DNA of 64,000 nt from contig NC_135505.1 in assembly GCF_052857255.1 (NCBI RefSeq), forward strand, positions 24,286,269-24,350,268. Reading direction: 5' to 3'. Made by a program: the position numbers and the translations under genes. The notes under the pieces were generated by a model. That model searched no databases. It saw only the letters and a program-made list of their open reading frames with translations, and was not told the origin of the DNA. This DNA is from Amblyomma americanum (lineage: Eukaryota > Arthropoda > Arachnida > Ixodida > Ixodidae). This document shows, piece after piece, positions 43,925 through 54,711 of the stretch (its first letter is position 1; each line of letters starts with the position of its first letter).

Positions 43925-44310
43925 GCTAAGTGCGTCCACTTTCCTATTCAATGTGCCCTTCTTGTACTTTATATCAAAATGATACTGCTGCAGAATCAAG
44001 CTTTACCTCAGAAGGCGATTGTTCTTTGATGTCATTGTGTGCAGCCAGGAAATGGGACAAAGGTCCGTCTCTACGATGAATTTGGCGCCTCCGAGGTAGC
44101 ATTTTAGTTTCTGGATAGCCCAAATAAGGCAAGCGCACTCTTTTTCGGATGCCCAGTACACGATCTCTCCAGAGCTCAGTTTCCGGCTCAGCTAAAGCAC
44201 GGGATGCTCGTTGGCGTCCTCATCCCTCTGGCAGAGAATGGCACCTAACCTTCGGTCACTCGCATGGCACTGGGGCGTGAATTTCCGGTTGTAACCGCAG
44301 CTCGCAAGAC
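43925..44310 (-). pseudogene. Gypsy RNase H fragment
   Basis: The - strand reads FTPQCHASDRRLGAILCQRD (Asp of RNase H), SRKLSSGEIVYWASEKECAC (Glu), LKCYLGGAKFIVETDLCPIS and the tail YHFDIKYKKGTLNRKVDALS. All are standard for Ty3/Gypsy pol. One stop interrupts it. RT upstream and integrase downstream are missing, so there is a deletion between it and the LTR. Confidence 0.85.
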
Positions 44311-44760
44311 CGGGCGGCTAATCAGTACTGTAGTGTGGGCCTGGAGGGCCGCCAAAGAAGTGAGTCGATGCTCAAATTTACATGACGAATGACGTTGTAT
44401 TCAAGACTGGCTGGGTTTTTATAGGAAACAATCACATGACAATAACCGAATATAAAATACAGATGTACATAAACAAGACCAATTCCAATCCAATAAAAAA
44501 AAACCGAAACTGAAACTCAGGACCCAACTTACTCCCTCCCTTCACGAAAAGCAAACATTGGTGGAAGATTTCAAATTGCATGAAAAAATGTTGAATACAA
44601 AGCTTTAAAAAAGTGAATGCAACATGAACAAATATCTGGACACTGAAATTAGCTTATTCCTATGTTAGCTTTGAATCGGAAAATATTTTATGCTTCATCT
44701 CAAAATAACCGCGAATCAACACTTCACACTTCAGCAAAAACGATGAAGATTTCACCAATT
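44310..44760. other. Unassigned AT-rich stretch
   Basis: No coding feature seen. CTTACTCCCTCCCTTC near 44530 may be a polypurine tract on the - strand. No LTR could be matched to it. Confidence 0.3.
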
Positions 44761-45345
44761 TATTTATCCCTTATTTATTTCTGATACCCTCAGGGCACGC
44801 GTGGGGTGTTACAGACGGGAGTGGAATACGTCACATGAAGAAGATAAAAGCACATACTTACACACAGCGATGTCAATCGAGAAATTTTAAACAGTGAAAA
44901 ATGATTAAACGGGAACACCACCATAAAACGGTAAGAATCAAAGATTACAATACAAGGAAAAATACGACGGTAAGAATCGAAAAATAATACCGCGCATACT
45001 ATTAATTAGAGATAGCAAAATGAGCTGTTAAAGCTTTTTTTGAACAAGGTAACATCTGTAATAGACACAAGAGCGTCGGGAAGGTGGTTCCACTTGTTTA
45101 TTGAATGCGGGAGGAATGAATTGTGAAAGGCATTTTGCCGGCATGCAAAAGATCCTATTTTATGACGATGGTCCACGCAACGTGGCGTACAAGAGGGCCT
45201 CCGGAGCAAAGGATCGTGAAGTGTATCGTCACAGTAGATTTTATGTATCAAACAAATTCGAAGTACCTGACCTCTCAGTTAGAGCGGTGATAGGTGTAAC
45301 GTGTGTTTCATGTTCGTTGTGCTGGCAGTACGTGGTACTTACTGA
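44760..45345 (-). pseudogene. CR1-group LINE ORF2 C-terminus
   Basis: The frame 45006-45251 reads CVDHRHKIGSFACRQNAFHN, then SFLPHSINKWNHLPDALVSI, the end motif (S-F-x-P-x-x-I-x-x-W-N-x-L-P) of CR1/Jockey-type ORF2, and FKKSFNSSF. Upstream, HVTPITALTERSGTSNLFD. The 3' UTR runs left to about 44760. It is cut at 45346 by an I-group fragment and continues at 45655. Confidence 0.8.
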
Positions 45346-45655
45346 GAGAGAGAGAGAGGGTTTATTGATAGGAAGGGCAGAGAGGTTGGCCTGAAAAATA
45401 AATATCTGGCCTGCTACTCTGCTCTGTGGGACGGGAAGAGGAGATAAAAGAAGGTCACCATGGGGGACGATGATGATGGGAGGAGGCAGATGAAAAACTA
45501 CTTTAAAAAAAACAAAAAACAAGGCACACTTTCTGACACCACTAACGCGAGACAAGGTCCGTGTCGCTCAAAAAGCGTGAGAGCGCTCGCGTTGCCTTTA
45601 CAGTTCTAAAACTATCTGGCCAAGCGCCGAGGACGAGCAGACCGACCCTGAACAG
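45346..45655 (-). mobile_element. I-group LINE 3' fragment with (CT)n tail
   Basis: The - strand C-terminus reads VKATRALSRFLSDTDLVSR with a stop, followed by a pyrimidine-rich 3' UTR (CCTCCTCCCATCATCATCG), AATAAA (TCAATAAACC near 45363) and a (CT)n tail (45344-45358 as GAGAGA on +). No clear TSD. Inserted in the CR1-group LINE. Confidence 0.72.
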
Positions 45656-46010
45656 CTTCAATGGTTCTTACTAGAAAATCAATACCTGGGTCCCATGCAA
45701 AGGCTGCATGCTCAAGCTTGCGACGGATAAGTGTTTTATAAACTTGTAGAGATTAAATGTTAGCGAAATTACGTTTCAGATGGCCTAGAGAACGAATAGC
45801 GTTGCTAGTTATATAGTTGATGTGCTGTTCACATTATAACTTGCATGAGAAGACGCCCAGGTATTTGCAGGATGTTACCTTTTCCAGCGGGAAATTCTCT
45901 AGGATATAACATGAAAGATTTGGATTAGTTAGAACTATATGCATTACTTTACACTTGTCAGAGTTGAGAGTCATTAGTCAATCCTGACACCATGGTGTTA
46001 CTTGTTATAC
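45655..46010 (-). pseudogene. CR1-group LINE ORF2, RT-to-C-terminal segment
   Basis: Broken - strand frame: LTNDSQLCKVMHIVLTNPNL, NFPLEKVTSCKYLGVFSCKL, SNAIRSLGHLKRNFANI and LEHAAFAWDPGIDFLVRTIE. This is the post-RT region that leads to the piece at 44760-45345. RT motifs upstream are missing. Confidence 0.78.
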
Positions 46011-47085
46011 AGAACCATGAATATTCAAGACGTCATCATAAAAGAACAATGAATATACGCATCCCAAATATATCTTCTCCCCTTTTTTCTTGAGAAAGCT
46101 CAAATGCTCAAGAATGCTCAACAAATGCTTCTAGGGCACCGTTGCAAAGGCTACTAAACATTTAAAATGTCAGACACTGGAGCTAATGTGTTATCATTAA
46201 TGTTTGAATGAATTTTGTATTCCCTGAGCATCCTCTGGGAATCTGCTGATGGGCGTCCCCATGTGCAGTGAAGCCTTCATCGAAATAAAATGATATTTTA
46301 TAAAACGCTTCTTCTTGCTCCCTTTATGAAGTTACCTTGCAACATCGGCATTTTCAGTTGGCCTGAAGAAACATCATACATCAAAGAAAACAAAATGTCC
46401 ACACGACCATAGAACATCGCCGAGCTTTACTCAACCGGAATACACATACATGAACATCGGCCACTTCTACTAGATCAGAAAAAAGATACAAAAGAACAGC
46501 AAGTTACCCTCCAAAGAAATCACACCACTCGAACTGAAATAATCATATTTTGCTGGTAATAATTCATTATATGTCCGAGATGAGACAGCAGTAAGCTCTG
46601 TCTGCACAAAGAAAAGGAAATATCACATGTATAGTAGCCTGAAAAATAGTACTCATGTCTCGTGGAGCATTTCTTTATCATATTAGAATATGTTGCGAAG
46701 AATGTTATTTTTGAGAGAATTAATTAAGACGGATTTTCCTGTCGAGAAATGCAACCTCATAATATTATACTGAATAATATTCACAACACTGTGAATGAAA
46801 AATCAGAGATACTGAAATATTCATAACACACCACAACATTAGCATAGTATTTATTATGCACCGAAAAATATCACAGAAATATGACATTCACTCCCCATAC
46901 AATAGCTGCTCGAAAGGAGAAACTGCACATGAAATAAATGACACTGAATGACTTGTAAAATAGCCGGTTGCATTGCATGACGGAAGTTAGATTTATGTTA
47001 CCCAAGAATTCAAAACAATGCAATGCCCCATCTTAGACAAGGCAGAAGAATGCAAGACAAGTTATGAAATCTAGAAGAGTGCGGT
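46010..47085. other. AT-rich stretch without recognisable gene
   Basis: Low GC, many stops in all frames, no repeat assigned. GATATGAC/ACATTCACTC-type sequence shows no structure I can name. Confidence 0.5.
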
Positions 47086-47087
47086 GA

Positions 47088-48312
47088 GGGGCTAGTTTGT
47101 ACGACATTATGGAAAATATGAATAACGGCGCAAAAAGGACGGGACAAGAGAGAAGCATAGAAACACACGAGACAAGCTCAGACTAACAACTGGTTTATTG
47201 CACCAACGCCTCCTTCCTTCGACAACAAAGCGCATGCGCACCAACAGCAAAGACCAAAGCCATAACCATCACGCCAAACCAAGAAACTCCAACTCCTTGC
47301 GGTACAGGTGTATAGAAGCCTCGCTAACACATTTTTCAGGACCTAATCTCGCGATTTCCAAGGCTTCAATAACTTCACGTTCTTTCTTATCCCTCGCGCG
47401 ACCGATAATCTTAGTGCTGCCGAAAAGTGGAGTGTAATCTTTATCGTCATGCTTGCAGATCTTGCAATGGCTAGGCAGATGCTGCCCTCTAGAATCAGCT
47501 AAAGAATTGGCATGCTCTAATAATCTAATGTCGATGCATCGGCCAGGTTGCCCTACGTACACCTTACCACAGCTCAGCGGAAACTGATAGATTACATTCA
47601 CTCTGCATTGCACAAACTTGTTCCTGTGGTTGGTGCTACACTCAATCTTCTTTTGCCTATCTGGTATGACCAAATTGCACAAACGCGACAGCTTGCAAGG
47701 TGCCGAAAAAAGGACCTCTACGCCAAATTTACCGGCGACCCTCTTCAGGCCGTGCGAGACCCTGTGAGCATAGAGAATTACTTCATACTTCCGCCTCTCC
47801 TGGGTATCCGGCCCATGAGGCTTTGAGTTTGGGCGGAAGGACTTCAACAGGGACTCAGCAACACCCCGAAGGAGGGCCAGCGGAAAACCTGCGGACCGAA
47901 GGCGATCCACCTGTACATCAAAGCTAGCCTTAACCGTGTGAGGGCAGGACTTGGTTAACGAAGCCCTGAGGCAAGCTGACGAAATACCCCTCTTGACAAG
48001 CTTCGAATGGGACGAGTTGAAGGGCAGGAGTGCCTTTTTTGACCTAGGAATGTACGCCCAGCATAAGTGGTCAGGATTGATAAAGAATAATTTTAAGTCT
48101 AGGAATTGCAAACAAGAATTTTCAGGAAGTTCAATGGTAAAATTAAAACTGGCAAAAGCAGACTTAAAAGATTCTAAAACGTCCATTGCCACCTGTGTCA
48201 AGTTATCGTTGCGGTCAATATTTAAAAAGATTAAAAAGTCATCGACGTATCGGAACACCCGAACGATGGAACTTCTTTCGAGTGGGTTTGTCAACAATTG
48301 AAACAGCAACAC
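47088..48312 (-). mobile_element. Penelope-like element (- strand), 5'-truncated, well preserved
   Basis: The 3' end at left has GGGGCTAGTTTGTA (47088-47101, PLE end motif) and GGCGCAAAAAGGACGGGACA. ORF 47269-48312 is open throughout. Truncation is just upstream of RT motif C at 48312, where a CR1-group LINE begins on the other strand. It is the least mutated PLE in the window. Confidence 0.88.
47269..48312 (-). CDS. PLE RT C-half plus GIY-YIG endonuclease, open ORF
   Basis: 347 codons without a stop. The frame opens at the truncation point, so the Met at 48312 is not the native start. VRVFRYVDDFLIFL carries the catalytic YVDD. Then LQFLDLKLFFINPDHLCWAY, the thumb, and a linker with VEVLFSAPCKLSRLCNLV. 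GIY-YIG: VIYQFPLSCGKVYVGQPGRC, DIRLLEH, SHCKICKHDDKDYTPLFG, EREVIEALEI (likely catalytic Glu) and CVSEASIHLYRKELEFLGL at the end. One change (QTG to QPG) stands out. Without the RT fingers the product cannot be an active polymerase, but the endonuclease could fold. Confidence 0.88.
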   Translation of the reverse strand: MLLFQLLTNPLERSSIVRVFRYVDDFLIFLNIDRNDNLTQVAMDVLESFKSAFASFNFTIELPENSCLQFLDLKLFFINPDHLCWAYIPRSKKALLPFNSSHSKLVKRGISSACLRASLTKSCPHTVKASFDVQVDRLRSAGFPLALLRGVAESLLKSFRPNSKPHGPDTQERRKYEVILYAHRVSHGLKRVAGKFGVEVLFSAPCKLSRLCNLVIPDRQKKIECSTNHRNKFVQCRVNVIYQFPLSCGKVYVGQPGRCIDIRLLEHANSLADSRGQHLPSHCKICKHDDKDYTPLFGSTKIIGRARDKKEREVIEALEIARLGPEKCVSEASIHLYRKELEFLGLA

Positions 48313-49290
48313 GTGTCATATGCACGACTGTGTCGGCACTTCATTTAATTGCTACGAATATTGAAACCAATGTACTCTCTCGCGGTACAATTGCTTCTGA
48401 TGTGAGTGATCACTGCCCGCTGTTTGTCGTCTTTTAAAAAAAGCATGCTAAGCGAAACAATGTGATCGAGACCATTAGTGTACAGCGCATCACTTATGCC
48501 TCATTGGAAGCATTTAAGCACGACATTACGAACTTCGACTGGTCTTGTGTGCCGAAAAAAACGGATGTCAATGATGCGTACAACTTATTTCTTCACCATT
48601 TCCTTCGTCTTGGTTTGAACCACTTTCCGCTCAAAGAGAACACCCCTTTCAAAAAGATAAGTTAGCCATGGATTACATGAGAACTGTTCAAAATGATAAA
48701 GGACAAAAATCCTTTGTATCAAACGTTCCTTTGAACACGTGTAGAAGATGCACTTCTGCACTTTAAAAAGTTAAAGAGCCGATTAAACTCAGAGCTACAG
48801 AAAGCAAACCATTCCTATTACGAGCAGGTCTTTTCTACCGTCAGTTCTAAGAGACGTGATATACGCTTGGAAATCTTTTAACGTTGTCCTAGGTCGCTGT
48901 GCGAATAATTATGTTGGAACAACTATGCTATTAAGAGGCAGGGAAGTAAAAGGTTTGGTTTACCGGGGTTTAACGTCCGAAAGCGACTCAGGCAATGATA
49001 GACGCCGTTGTGAAGGGCTCCGGGAATTTCGACCACCTGCGGTTCTTTAACGTGCACTGACATCATAGAATACACGGGCATCTAGAATTTCGCCTTCATC
49101 GAAATTCGACCGCCGCGGCCGGGATCGAACCCGCATCTTTCGGGACAACAGCCGAGCGCCATAACCACTCAGCCATCGCGGCGATGCAAGGCAGTAAAAG
49201 GAAGAGCACTCGCAGAATATTTTAGCAAAGATTTTCTCAATAACATTTCTTCATCTCAAGAAGAAATGTTTTGCCGTGTTTGTCTCCTCC
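48305..49290 (+). pseudogene. CR1-group LINE, endonuclease end to RT start
   Basis: The frame reads ATNIETNVLSRGTIASDVSD and DHCPLFVVF (end of AP-endonuclease; the SDH catalytic His is kept). Then 48462-48665 covers FDWSCVPKKTDVNDAYNLFL, PLKENTPFKK, a KPWIT relic near 48667, and, after the SINE, ALAEYFSKDFLNNISSSQEE near 49210. RT proper is missing. Frame breaks near 48445 and 48670. Confidence 0.78.
48945..49201 (-). repeat. tRNA-derived SINE (Ruka-like), complete, with 9 bp TSD
   Basis: AGTAAAAGG at 48945-48953 and 49193-49201 flanks the SINE. On the - strand it starts near CGCCGCGATGGCTGAGTGG (A box TGGCTGAGTGG), has GGTTCGATCCC (B box), then a body with TGTCAGTGCACGTTAAAGAA, and ends GGTAAACCAAACC. 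GCCGCG at the start can pair with CGCGGC after the B box, as in a tRNA acceptor stem. It interrupts the CR1-group LINE. Ruka-type SINEs are known from ixodid ticks. RNA polymerase III would transcribe it. Confidence 0.9.
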
Positions 49291-49299
49291 TCTTGCTGG

Positions 49300-50820
49300 T
49301 CCTGTTGTCTAGCGCTGTTTGAATTTTCTTCTTACCACTAGAGGAAACCAATTTTCGCGTGCGCAGAAACAAACATAATGCACGCACCAACTATACAGGT
49401 TTAAGAAAAATGAGGCGTAGTATAAATTACATGCCGAAAAAATTGCGATTTGTCAATAGCCTATCAGTTGCTGCCCATTACACAGCATATAGCATTGAAA
49501 ATGGTTGCGTCTTTAAGTCTGGCTAGGAGACGCCGGTCGTAACAAGCCATCAATAGGTCATTAACGCTTTAAGGTGCTTTGTATACAATGCTCTACAAAG
49601 CCAATTTTCTACATTAATCTGCATATTCAAAAGAGAGTATTATTCCAAGATCCTTCAGTTGCTTACATGACAAAGTCTGTCATTCTCATATTACTACTTC
49701 CAGCTACTGGGACACTTTGTACGAAAATTTTACATCCAGGTTAAAAATTAGTCTGATATTTTGCTCTCGCAAAACAACAAATTCTCTTTGATGTTATCTG
49801 AATAAAGCGCTGAGGCGAAAAAAAGAAACCTGTCTTCGAGAGCAACTAAAATTGGCGCCTGAAAGGGTTAAGCGCGAAACCAAGGCTAAAAACACTTTTT
49901 CCGATTTTTACAGCATGGCAAAGTTCAGCGAACTGCTAATATTTTCGATAAGTTCGGCTGAGAACTCGGCAACTTAGAAATGATCAGATAGCTTCCTACT
50001 AACAACAAGTTGAGGTTTTTAGGTCTGGAGTATTTGCTTTGTGGGGACCTTGTTCGCTGGTAGTTCACTACGGTCCAGGAAGACCATTTTGTCCTCCAAG
50101 CAGGCTCACTCGAAATTAGTCAAGTCTGGGATCGCAAAAGTATGTATTAATGCCACATTGATCAGGTAATGTGCATATTAAGTTTACGCCAGTCACAACC
50201 TATAAACAGTGACGCTAAACACTGCAGAATTCCTGTTAGTTGTCAAACACAAGAAAAGCTTCGCTAACAGATTTGGGCACGTTCCCTGTCCTCTTATGAA
50301 GTATATTTATAGTACAATGGGACTTTCTGCGTCTTCTTACTTTCAGTCTTGTGGTATTGTTGCACTAGCCGCAACGCTGATGTTAGCGCCCGCTTGTACA
50401 TGTGTCGTCGCTCGTCTCGTCTCCATTTCTACACTCTGGTTTCTTTTCAACAGCTGAAAGAATTAATCCGTTCCCTTCGCTTCAAACAAATGGAACCACC
50501 TCCCTGTCTAAATCGCTTCAATCTATTGTAGAATCAAGCGGCTACAAGATTTATCCGTCCTCCACTCCTCTCTGCTATGCACCCCTACGTTGAGAGCATG
50601 AAAACAAATAACTAGCATAGATTTGTAATAATTAAGGTCAATATGATATGATATACAAGAAAAGGAGCCACGCGATCATAAAGAAAATTCAAAGAAAATA
50701 ACGTGCTACCTCAAAATCAGGGGAAGGATAAAAAATTTAGGTGCGATCAATTGGATTGATGCGGTGAAAATGCGATAGCATTCTTCGTTCCCTCGCCAAT
50801 CTATTCCAGTTACGATTATA
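49300..50820. other. No recognisable gene
   Basis: AT-rich with scattered short frames, none with a family signature. TTGCTGGTCCTGTTGTCTAG near 49295 resembles PLE-type terminal DNA but is too short to call. Confidence 0.45.
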
Positions 50821-50821
50821 C

Positions 50822-50945
50822 TGTCACGGAACAAAATGAATAGACACATTTCACCGGTAGCGTTCCCAGAAAAGCTCCCAATGCGCGTGAGAAAACCTCA
50901 ACCTCTTTGTGTTTTGGGGCTTGCTGGGTCCACCAAGTGGGAACA
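50822..50945 (-). mobile_element. Candidate 3' LTR of the Gypsy element at 51.1-53.7 kb
   Basis: On the - strand it begins TGTTCCCACTTGG and ends CGTGACA, that is TG...CA, right after a polypurine-like tract (50946-50960). At 124 bp it is short for Gypsy and may be truncated. No 5' LTR is present for comparison. Confidence 0.45.
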
Positions 50946-50960
50946 ATTTCTCCCCTCCCG
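50946..50960 (-). promoter_or_regulatory. Polypurine tract of the Gypsy element
   Basis: CGGGAGGGGAGAAAT on the - strand sits directly before the candidate LTR. In LTR elements this tract primes plus-strand DNA. Confidence 0.5.
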
Positions 50961-51088
50961 AAAAATATAAGATTGTAAATCATTAGGGTGCTACGAGCTA
51001 ACTGGAGAGGGTGACAGGACAACCAACGAAGGCGCAAAATGAAAGGAGGAAAACGGACTCCGTGCGACAAGAAAACTACGGAAGCGCC

Positions 51089-51550
51089 CTACATTACAGA
51101 GTAAAATAAGGCTTCATACGGAGTACCTGCTTGCTTCATGCTGCGGTCGACGGCGTTCACTCCACCCATAACCGTCGAGAATAACTTCATGCCACATTGG
51201 TGGTGTGGCACAACACTGCAAAGTCCGAAGTATTGGTATTGTAGTTTCATCAACAAATCAGGGCAACGGACGGGGCTCCATGCCCGCACTTGGTCGTCGG
51301 ATTGGTACTCGACGTGTCGGTGCCGTTGTTGTAGCGGCATGCATCTGTCCCCTGCTGCCGCCTGATGTGCATGCGGGACAGTTGGCGAGCTTCTTCCGCG
51401 TGTTGGCAAATTCGTCGGCGTGTGACGTGAGCGCCAGTCGTCGGCGGTGCACGGAAACATGCCATTCAGCATTGTGTGCACATCACGCGCATAAACGAGG
51501 CCGAATGAGTGAGTTGTTTCTTGTACGACCTTGTTGTACGCGAAGCTCAT
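51089..51550 (-). pseudogene. Gypsy integrase C-terminal part
   Basis: It reads SFAYNKVVQETTHSFGLVYA and, in another frame, AEEARQLSRMHIRRQQGTDA, then the linker to a GPY/F-like stretch (LQYQYFGLCSV). It ends near 51090 before PPT and LTR. No envelope-type ORF follows. Confidence 0.78.
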
Positions 51551-51733
51551 GTATGGGAGGAACTCTTATGCTCGACGTCTGCGTACAGTCTTTGTCAAAA
51601 GTCTTCAGGCCAGAAGCTGTACGCTTGAGCACCATTATGGAGCCAGGACGGTACCACTAAAGACCTAAGGCCCTTGAAATGCTAGCAGAAACGTTCTACT
51701 TGCAGCAGAGAAGCTTTCTGCTTGACTTTTGCT

Positions 51734-52670
51734 TTAAATGATTCGCCACTTGGGGCATGCAAGAAAAATTAATTTCAATAAAAAGGATAGTTGTGGCCTT
51801 AAGACTTTTAAAATGGGGTGCATTTCCGCTATAGATTTGTTGAATGTTTTTGTGACCCCATTTGACTGCGGGTGGTCGACAATACTACTGCGATTGCTCG
51901 GGTGACTAACATAAAAGAGCTCGTGCATGAGCTGCGCTGTGGAAGCCGTTCCACCATCGGTGATAACATAGGACTGGACGCCGTGTCGTAAAACAATGCG
52001 GTGCATGGAGAACTTCACGACTTCAGACCATGTGCCTCGCCGCACCAGCTGCGTTTCCACATAACGTGCCAGATAGCCAGTCGCCACAATTATCTATTTA
52101 CTGCCGGCGAACGATAGAGGGAATGGGCCCAGGAGATGCATGCCATCTTGGTCAAAGGGTGTGCGAGATGGTACTGTTTGGAGCAAACCCGCAGGCTTTA
52201 AGGGAGGCGACCTGCGGCGCTGGCACTGACGGCAACTTGGGTCGTAGCGGCGAATGCTGGCGGTAAATTTTGGCAATAATAGGCCTTGAGCATTCAAGCG
52301 AGGATGCGTGTAAAACCGAAGTGACCAGAAGTGGGCTCATCGTGAGAGGCAAAATGGATGTCGGCGCGGAGGTCTCACAGCACGACGAGGAGGTAGGCTG
52401 GGTCACTGTGGCTCGAGTTTTTCTTGTACAGGATGTCATTACTCATGCAAAAAGAGCAAAGGTTGGTGCAGAATTCTTGGGGTATGGTAGCAGTGCGACC
52501 CTCCAAACGGTATGTGACAGATCGCAGGTATATGTCAGCTCGCTGCCTCACCATGACGTCGGAATCGCTAACCACTCCAAGGAAACGAATGTCATCCTCC
52601 GTGCTGACACCAGTTAGCTCCAGCGAGGAGCGTGTTGGCATCTTCTTGATTGAATCAAGATTTATGCACA
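51734..52670 (-). pseudogene. Gypsy integrase, zinc-binding and core
   Basis: Pieces in order: a His-Cys region with RRYDPSCRQCQRR (near 52230), PFDQDGMHLLGPFPLSFAGSK (core start, Asp kept), MATGYLARYVETQLV, HRIVLRHGVQSYVITDGGTA (second Asp region) and DHPQSNGVTKTFNKSI (Asn/Glu region; usual x-x-N-G-x-x-E-R altered). Several frame changes. Confidence 0.82.
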
Positions 52671-53640
52671 ATTGTGTGAAAACATTCCTGGAGGCAGAAG
52701 CTCCACCTTGCTATGTGGCTACATGGGTCCTGGAGATTTGCCAGCCAGCACACGGAATGGAGTTCTTTCACGTCTTTGAAATGGCGGGCGTAGAGGTAAG
52801 GCCAAAATTTCATCGCGTCCCAGAAAAGAGCGAGGCACTCCTTCTCTGAGGTAGAGTAGTTCATTTTAGCGCGAGACAGAACGTGACTCGCATACGCAAT
52901 GACTTGTTCAAAGGAATCATGGTGTTGGACTAGGGGAGCACACAAGCCGATGTTGCTGGCGTCGTGGATCTGAGTGGTGGCAACCTGATGAAAGTGAAGA
53001 AGAAGCGGGCTCGTGTGCAGGTGTCGGCGCAACTCTTTCAACGAGTCTTGTTGCTCGGCAGTCCAGACGATTGGGGTACCGTTCCGAATTAAAAGAGTCA
53101 GTGGTTTGGCAATATGGGAGAAGTCGGCGATAAAGCGACGGCAGTTGACGCACAGACCAAAGAAGCGTTTGGGAATTTTATTTGTAGTACGAACGAGAAA
53201 CTTGGCTATGACGGCAGTTTCGACGGGATCGGGACGGATACTTTCGGCGCTCACAACGGGGTCGAGAAACTTTAATTGTTCGTAGCCAAAGTGACATTTT
53301 CCGGAAGTGAGCTTTAAATTGACCTACTGCAGAGCATCTAATACAGTCCGCAGTTGTTCAACATTTTGGTCAAAGGTCCAAGAGAACACGGCGACGTCAT
53401 CCAGGTAAACTAAACAGGCTTGCTATTAGAGGCCAGCGAGGAGAGTATCCATCATTTGCTGAAACGTCACCGGTCCTAAATAGAGGCCAAAGAGCAACAC
53501 CTTAAATTTATATGGGCCATCAGGAGTAGTGAATGCAGGTTTTTTTCCCGGTACCGGTCTCAATCTGCCTGTACCGGCTCTTTAACTCAGACACCATTTT
53601 CTGGATGTAGTTATTGAAAGACAACTCTCTTGCCCTCCTC
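52655..53640 (-). pseudogene. Gypsy RT and RNase H
   Basis: RT: VYLDDVAVFSWTFDQNVEQL near 53420-53350 (catalytic YLDD) and LRTVLDALQ. The open frame 52655-53254 covers the RT thumb (IPKRFFGLCVNCRRFIADFS), IAKPLTLLIRNGTPIVWTAE, and RNase H (TTQIHDASNIGLCAPLVQHH, first Asp; SRAKMNYSTSEKECLALFWD, Glu). It ends in rearranged sequence near 52655. Confidence 0.87.
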
Positions 53641-53739
53641 ATATAAAATATATCGAAGACCAGGTGATCACTGTTGTGAACGCGCTTCGCAGGCTTGCAG
53701 GTACGTGTTGAGGTTTTTTTTTTTTTTTTGAAGCGAAGT

Positions 53740-54600
53740 TTATTGCCTCAGGGCATAAAAACTATGAAGTGAGAGATGAGTAAGATGCTTAAATAAATGA
53801 AAAAGGTGAGCTGATTTCATGAAATCATGAAGTGAACGATGATATGGACCCTGTGTCCAGGCGATATAGCAATCCGGATGGTCCGGTGAGAGTCCCACTT
53901 CCGCGAGGTGCCGAATTCTCGTCGGCTTCAGCGCCGGGCCGTCCCACAACAGGTGGTGCATAACCGCCTCATAGTCTCTGTTCTTGCAGACCGGACACCC
54001 GGGGCGGGGATATAAATCTGAAATACGGTCACTTGCGTGTCACAGCTGGAGTTATGGCCACCCCGACCCGTATCCTCCGAAGCGCAACCTCCTCGGCACG
54101 GGTGAGACCACGGGGGAGGGTTACCGCACAGGGAGGTATTAGAGAACGTGTGTGGCGCCGGAGGTGTTCCTTTCTTGTTAAAAGGAGGGTGCTATCATCC
54201 GGAGTGAGGACTCGAGGCAAAGACGAGGTTGGGGTCGAAAGGCGGGTCGCAGAATCTGCGCGGCTTTGTGCGCTCAGGAGGTCACGCGGGACAAATTCAA
54301 TACGGATTTGCTGCGGGATGCGTGCCGCTAGACGATGGATGTCTTGGCAGATTTCTGGGGTGCGACTGACTCGTCGTAAAAGGCGTGTGACGTTAAGGGC
54401 GACGGTGCGAATGACAATAGGGGCATGGGAACGGCGGCCACAGAGCAAAGTGCCTCTTGAAGTGCTAGCATCTCCTCACAGAAGGAGGAAGGAGTTTCTG
54501 AGAGGGGTGACCTTGACGTTCTGTTCAGAGCAGGCTTGCAAGGACAGTAAACTGCCGTTCTTGTTTCGCAGGCCTGGATGCTTGCTTCAACGTACATAAC
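53740..54600 (-). pseudogene. I-group LINE ORF2, RNase H and C-terminus
   Basis: RNase H: YVEASIQACETRTAVYCPCK near 54595 (first Asp replaced by Glu) and SSFCEEMLALQEALCSV (Glu). Then DICHRLAARIPQQI-type sequence, VPRDLLSAQSR, PRGLTRAEEVALRRIRVGVA and GCPVCKNRDYEAVMHHLLWD (Cys/His motif, about 54000-53945). Same family as 21395-21965. Confidence 0.83.
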
Positions 54601-54711
54601 GATGGAGCCTTGCGGCAGATTGGCGTCTTGCTCTGTAATTCGGTCACGAGACGACGATGCCGCGCGGGTAGATGATGGCCGACATAGATCAGATGGTTTG
54701 TGGTCGCTTAG

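Larger units (their letters stand above)
51060..53700 (-). mobile_element. Gypsy LTR retrotransposon, pol remnant (5'-truncated)
   Basis: The - strand order is RT (about 53640-53300), RNase H, zinc-binding and catalytic integrase, then integrase C-terminus (ending near 51100), PPT and 3' LTR. Gag and protease are missing: the left (upstream) side is cut by the poly-A tail of an I-group LINE at 53714. Many frameshifts and internal deletions. Confidence 0.85.

Noticed and set aside
50209..50457. Open frame of 82 codons with Cys and hydrophobic residues
   Set aside because: No signal peptide at its start, no splice support, no family motif.
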